From: Candidatus Corynebacterium avicola
GTDB taxonomy: Bacteria > Actinomycetota > Actinomycetes > Mycobacteriales > Mycobacteriaceae
Direction of reading: 5' to 3'
Length of the DNA stretch: 61,620 nt
NCBI GenBank assembly: GCA_019114135.1
Contig: DXGC01000017.1
Span: 1 to 61,620 of the forward strand
Made by a program: the position numbers and the translations under genes. The notes under the pieces are model-generated. The model had not been told where the DNA came from, searched no databases, and saw only the letters and a program-made list of their open reading frames with translations. Below are positions 59,374-61,620 of this stretch, one piece after another; the first letter of the stretch is position 1, and the number at the start of each line of letters is the position of its first letter.

Positions 59374-61113
59374 ATGACCGGCCCCTCAGACGGCAACAAC
59401 GGCAACGTGAACAACGGTGACAACGTGAACAACGGTGCGTCCGGAAACACCCCGGACGACGGCACCCGCCTCTTCGGCACACCCGGCGGCACGGGCAGCA
59501 ACGGCGAAACCTCGCAGCGCGACCAGGCCGCCGCCGAGCGGATCCAGCGCGTCCTGGACGCCCACTACGGTGCCGGCGACGCCAGCGACGGAGGGCACGG
59601 CGCGCACGCAGTGTCCGGCGCAGACCCGGGCCATCGCTTCACCGTCTCCCGCATCGTCGGACGCGGCGGCATGTCCACCGTCTGGCTCGCCTACGACGCC
59701 GAACGCGGGCAGGACGTCGCGGTCAAGGTGCTCAAGCCCGAGCTCACCGACGACCCCGAGTTCCGTAACCGCTTCCGCCTGGAGGCCGAGGCCGCCGAGA
59801 CCATCGACTCCGAGAACGTCGTCGCCACCTACGACTACGGCGAGCAGCCCAACGTCGACGGCACCGGGGTGACCTACTGCTTCATCGTCATGGAGTACGT
59901 CCAGGGCGAGTCCCTGGCCGACATCCTCGCCCGGCAGAAGACCCTGCCGGAGGTCATGGCGCTCGACCTCATCGCCCAGGCCGCCGTCGGCCTGCAGGCG
60001 ATCCACGGCCGTGGGCTGATCCACCGCGACATCAAGCCCGGCAACCTCATGATCACCGCCGACGGTGTGGTCAAGGTGACCGACTTCGGCATCGCCAAGG
60101 CCGCCTCGGCCGTTCCGCTGACCCGCACCGGCATGGTCGTCGGCACCGCCCAGTACGTCTCGCCGGAGCAGGCACAGGGTCTGGACATCGAGCCGTCCAG
60201 CGACGTCTACTCCCTCGGCGTGGTCGGCTACGAGGTACTGGCCGGCGAGCGACCCTTCGCCGGGGACTCCACCGTCTCGGTGGCGCTGAAGCACATCAAC
60301 GAGGCCGCCCCGGAGCTGCCCGGCACGGTCACCGAACCGATGCGCCGGCTCATCGCCATCTGCCTGCGCAAGGAGGCGGACACCCGCTACCCCGACGGTG
60401 CCGCCCTGGCCGCGGCCACCGTCCCGGTGCGCGAGGGCGAGATGCCGCCCGACCCGGCCGCCGGGGCCATCGCCGTGCCGCCGTCGTTGACCGACCCGAC
60501 ACCCACCGGTGAGGGCAGCGCACAGCTGGCGCAGGTCACCGACGAGTCCAACATGGGCCCGGCGCCGAGCACCCGGGACCGTAAGCGCAAGCGCAACGGT
60601 TCGTGGATCTTCGCCCTGGTCGTCGCTTTGCTCGCCGCACTGGCGCTGCTGGGCTGGGCGGTGTACTCGATGAACAATGGGGACGACACCCCCACCACCC
60701 CGACCCAGACCGAGACGGTCACCGACCGGGTCACCGAGGAAGAGACCGTGGAGCCGCCGCCGGTGACCGTGGAGCCCACCGAGGACACCCCGGAGACCAC
60801 GGAGACCCCGACGCAGACCACGCCGACGGAGACCCCGACCGAGACAGACCCGGGAGACTCGGACCCGACCGACACCGGGACCCCGTCCGAACCCACCGAC
60901 CCGACAGACGGCAACGGCGGCAACGGCGGTACCGGCGAAAACGGTGACGACACCGGTAACGGGGAACTCGATGATCTACCGTGGCCGTTGAACATCGGCG
61001 GTGGTGAGACGGCGGACCCCGGCGAAGCCGGGAACACCGGAAACACCGGTGCCACGACCGATGAGACCAGCGCCGACGCCGAGGCGGCAGGCGCGAGGAT
61101 GGGGCCACTGTGA
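59374..61113 (+). CDS. pknA: Ser/Thr protein kinase PknA
   Basis: A 579-residue membrane Ser/Thr kinase. The first 85 residues are an Asn/Gly-rich, low-complexity extension not usual in PknA. The kinase domain follows: GRGGMSTVWLAYD, Lys118 in VAVKVLK, HRDIKPGN (Asp219), DFGIAKA and the APE-type SPEQA. A membrane helix lies at about residues 410-430, and the extracellular tail is Thr/Pro-rich without PASTA domains, as in other PknA proteins. It phosphorylates division and wall proteins with PknB. If the true start lies further downstream the extension would vanish, but no better start is obvious. Confidence 0.92.
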   Translation: MTGPSDGNNGNVNNGDNVNNGASGNTPDDGTRLFGTPGGTGSNGETSQRDQAAAERIQRVLDAHYGAGDASDGGHGAHAVSGADPGHRFTVSRIVGRGGMSTVWLAYDAERGQDVAVKVLKPELTDDPEFRNRFRLEAEAAETIDSENVVATYDYGEQPNVDGTGVTYCFIVMEYVQGESLADILARQKTLPEVMALDLIAQAAVGLQAIHGRGLIHRDIKPGNLMITADGVVKVTDFGIAKAASAVPLTRTGMVVGTAQYVSPEQAQGLDIEPSSDVYSLGVVGYEVLAGERPFAGDSTVSVALKHINEAAPELPGTVTEPMRRLIAICLRKEADTRYPDGAALAAATVPVREGEMPPDPAAGAIAVPPSLTDPTPTGEGSAQLAQVTDESNMGPAPSTRDRKRKRNGSWIFALVVALLAALALLGWAVYSMNNGDDTPTTPTQTETVTDRVTEEETVEPPPVTVEPTEDTPETTETPTQTTPTETPTETDPGDSDPTDTGTPSEPTDPTDGNGGNGGTGENGDDTGNGELDDLPWPLNIGGGETADPGEAGNTGNTGATTDETSADAEAAGARMGPL

Positions 61114-61192
61114 CGGGTGATATTCGCCCAGATACCCCTAACCCCGGTATTCTCCCAGGAGACAGCACATTCGACACCAGGAAGGCAGCGGC

Positions 61193-61620
61193 ATGGACCT
61201 GAGCAACACCAGGCTCGGCGGGCGCTACTTGCTCGGACCCGTCATCGGAACCGGTGGCATGTCCGACGTCTACGCCGCGACCGATGAGCTTCTGGGCCGC
61301 GACATCGCCGTGAAGATGATGCGCGCCGACCTGGCCCGCGACGACACCTTCCTGGAGCGCTTCCGTCGCGAGGCGAAGAACGCCGCGAAGCTGAACCACC
61401 ACGCCATCGTCGCCGTCTACGACACCGGTCAGACCGAAGAGGCGCAGGGCTCGGTGCCCTACATCGTCATGGAGCGCGTTCACGGCCAGACGCTGCGCGA
61501 CATCATCCGGGACAACGGTCCACTGCCGATGAACGAGGCCGGACGGGTCATGTCCGAGGTCTGCCGCGCGCTGAGCTTCTCCCACGAGGCCGGCATCATC
61601 CACCGCGACATCAAGCCGGC
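61193..61620 (+). CDS. pknB: Ser/Thr protein kinase PknB (5' part, cut by window end)
   Basis: The first 142 residues of a Ser/Thr kinase. LGGRYLLGPVIGTGGMSDVYAATDELLGRDIAVKMM has the Gly-rich loop and Lys41, and the last codons give the start of the catalytic loop HRDIKP. The PASTA domains expected downstream lie outside the window. The ATG at 61193 has AGGAAGG about 9 nt upstream, and 79 nt separate it from pknA, with a possible TATTCT -10 (61149-61154). Confidence 0.93.
   Translation, partial: MDLSNTRLGGRYLLGPVIGTGGMSDVYAATDELLGRDIAVKMMRADLARDDTFLERFRREAKNAAKLNHHAIVAVYDTGQTEEAQGSVPYIVMERVHGQTLRDIIRDNGPLPMNEAGRVMSEVCRALSFSHEAGIIHRDIKP

Noticed and set aside
57708..59501. A 597-codon minus-strand frame opposite pbpA
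   Set aside because: Shadow of a gene with the SxxK, SxN and KTG motifs in order.
1..61620. Prophage or integrative element in the window
   Set aside because: No integrase, phage structural gene, plasmid replication gene or attachment-site duplication is visible, and the tRNA-Leu shows no repeated 3' end nearby.

Overview
The window is a high-GC (roughly two-thirds G+C) actinobacterial chromosome segment. It most likely comes from Corynebacterium or a close relative in Mycobacteriales. The main evidence is the block at the right end: tRNA-Leu, then fhaA-fhaB-pstP-rodA-pbpA-pknA-pknB, the cell-division and cell-wall kinase cluster found near the replication origin in this order. A CmtR-type Cd/Pb sensor, an ISL3 transposase of the corynebacterial size class and many apparently leaderless genes (a -10 hexamer 6 to 9 nt before the start codon) agree with this. 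The species cannot be named from what is visible.

Layout. 1-3083: accessory DNA with a cmtR-cadD cadmium module and an ISL3-family insertion sequence. 3084-6690: an SRPBCC-epimerase fusion, a MarR regulator and a DNA photolyase. 6777-10345: two tandem gamma-glutamyltransferase-like paralogues with the broken tail of an AraC-type regulator between them. 10395-17947: envelope and secreted functions, namely a membrane-anchored SGNH hydrolase next to an acyltransferase-3 protein (a split OatA-like pair), nitronate monooxygenase, a DUF1275 membrane protein, an epoxide-hydrolase-like enzyme, a second SGNH esterase and a secreted GH25 lysozyme. 18035-27876: a dense set of small regulator plus redox-enzyme modules (TetR/SDR, ArsR/MFS, HxlR/tautomerase, two overlapping TetR genes beside an SDR, DJ-1) and a secreted inositol-phosphate phosphatase. 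27940-29181: an orphan AAA ATPase behind a 28-bp palindrome. 29256-32643: an NMT1-type ABC importer with a fused double permease. 33313-38735: a second ArsR/MFS module, HxlR with a quinone reductase, and XRE with an MFS exporter. 38737-41433: a three-gene operon (4,5-dihydroxyphthalate decarboxylase-like protein, TetR, ACMSD-type amidohydrolase) behind a perfect operator palindrome. 41537-46103: MarR with an alpha/beta hydrolase, then a TPP riboswitch driving the ECF thiamine-precursor importer ykoEDC. 46171-52161: flavin reductase, SMP-30-like protein, TetR/SRPBCC, PadR and a decayed IS110 element. 52425 to the end: tRNA-Leu and the growth-control cluster, with pknB cut by the window edge.

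Function. The right-hand cluster is core physiology: FhaA and FhaB are phosphothreonine readers, PknA and PknB the kinases, PstP the phosphatase, RodA and PbpA the polar peptidoglycan synthase pair. The rest reads as an accessory belt of regulator/target pairs, where each regulator is divergent from or co-directional with one or two enzymes or exporters. In many cases the intergenic region carries a clear palindrome that can be assigned to the adjacent regulator. Of these, the least familiar unit is the decarboxylase-TetR-amidohydrolase operon at 38737-41470.
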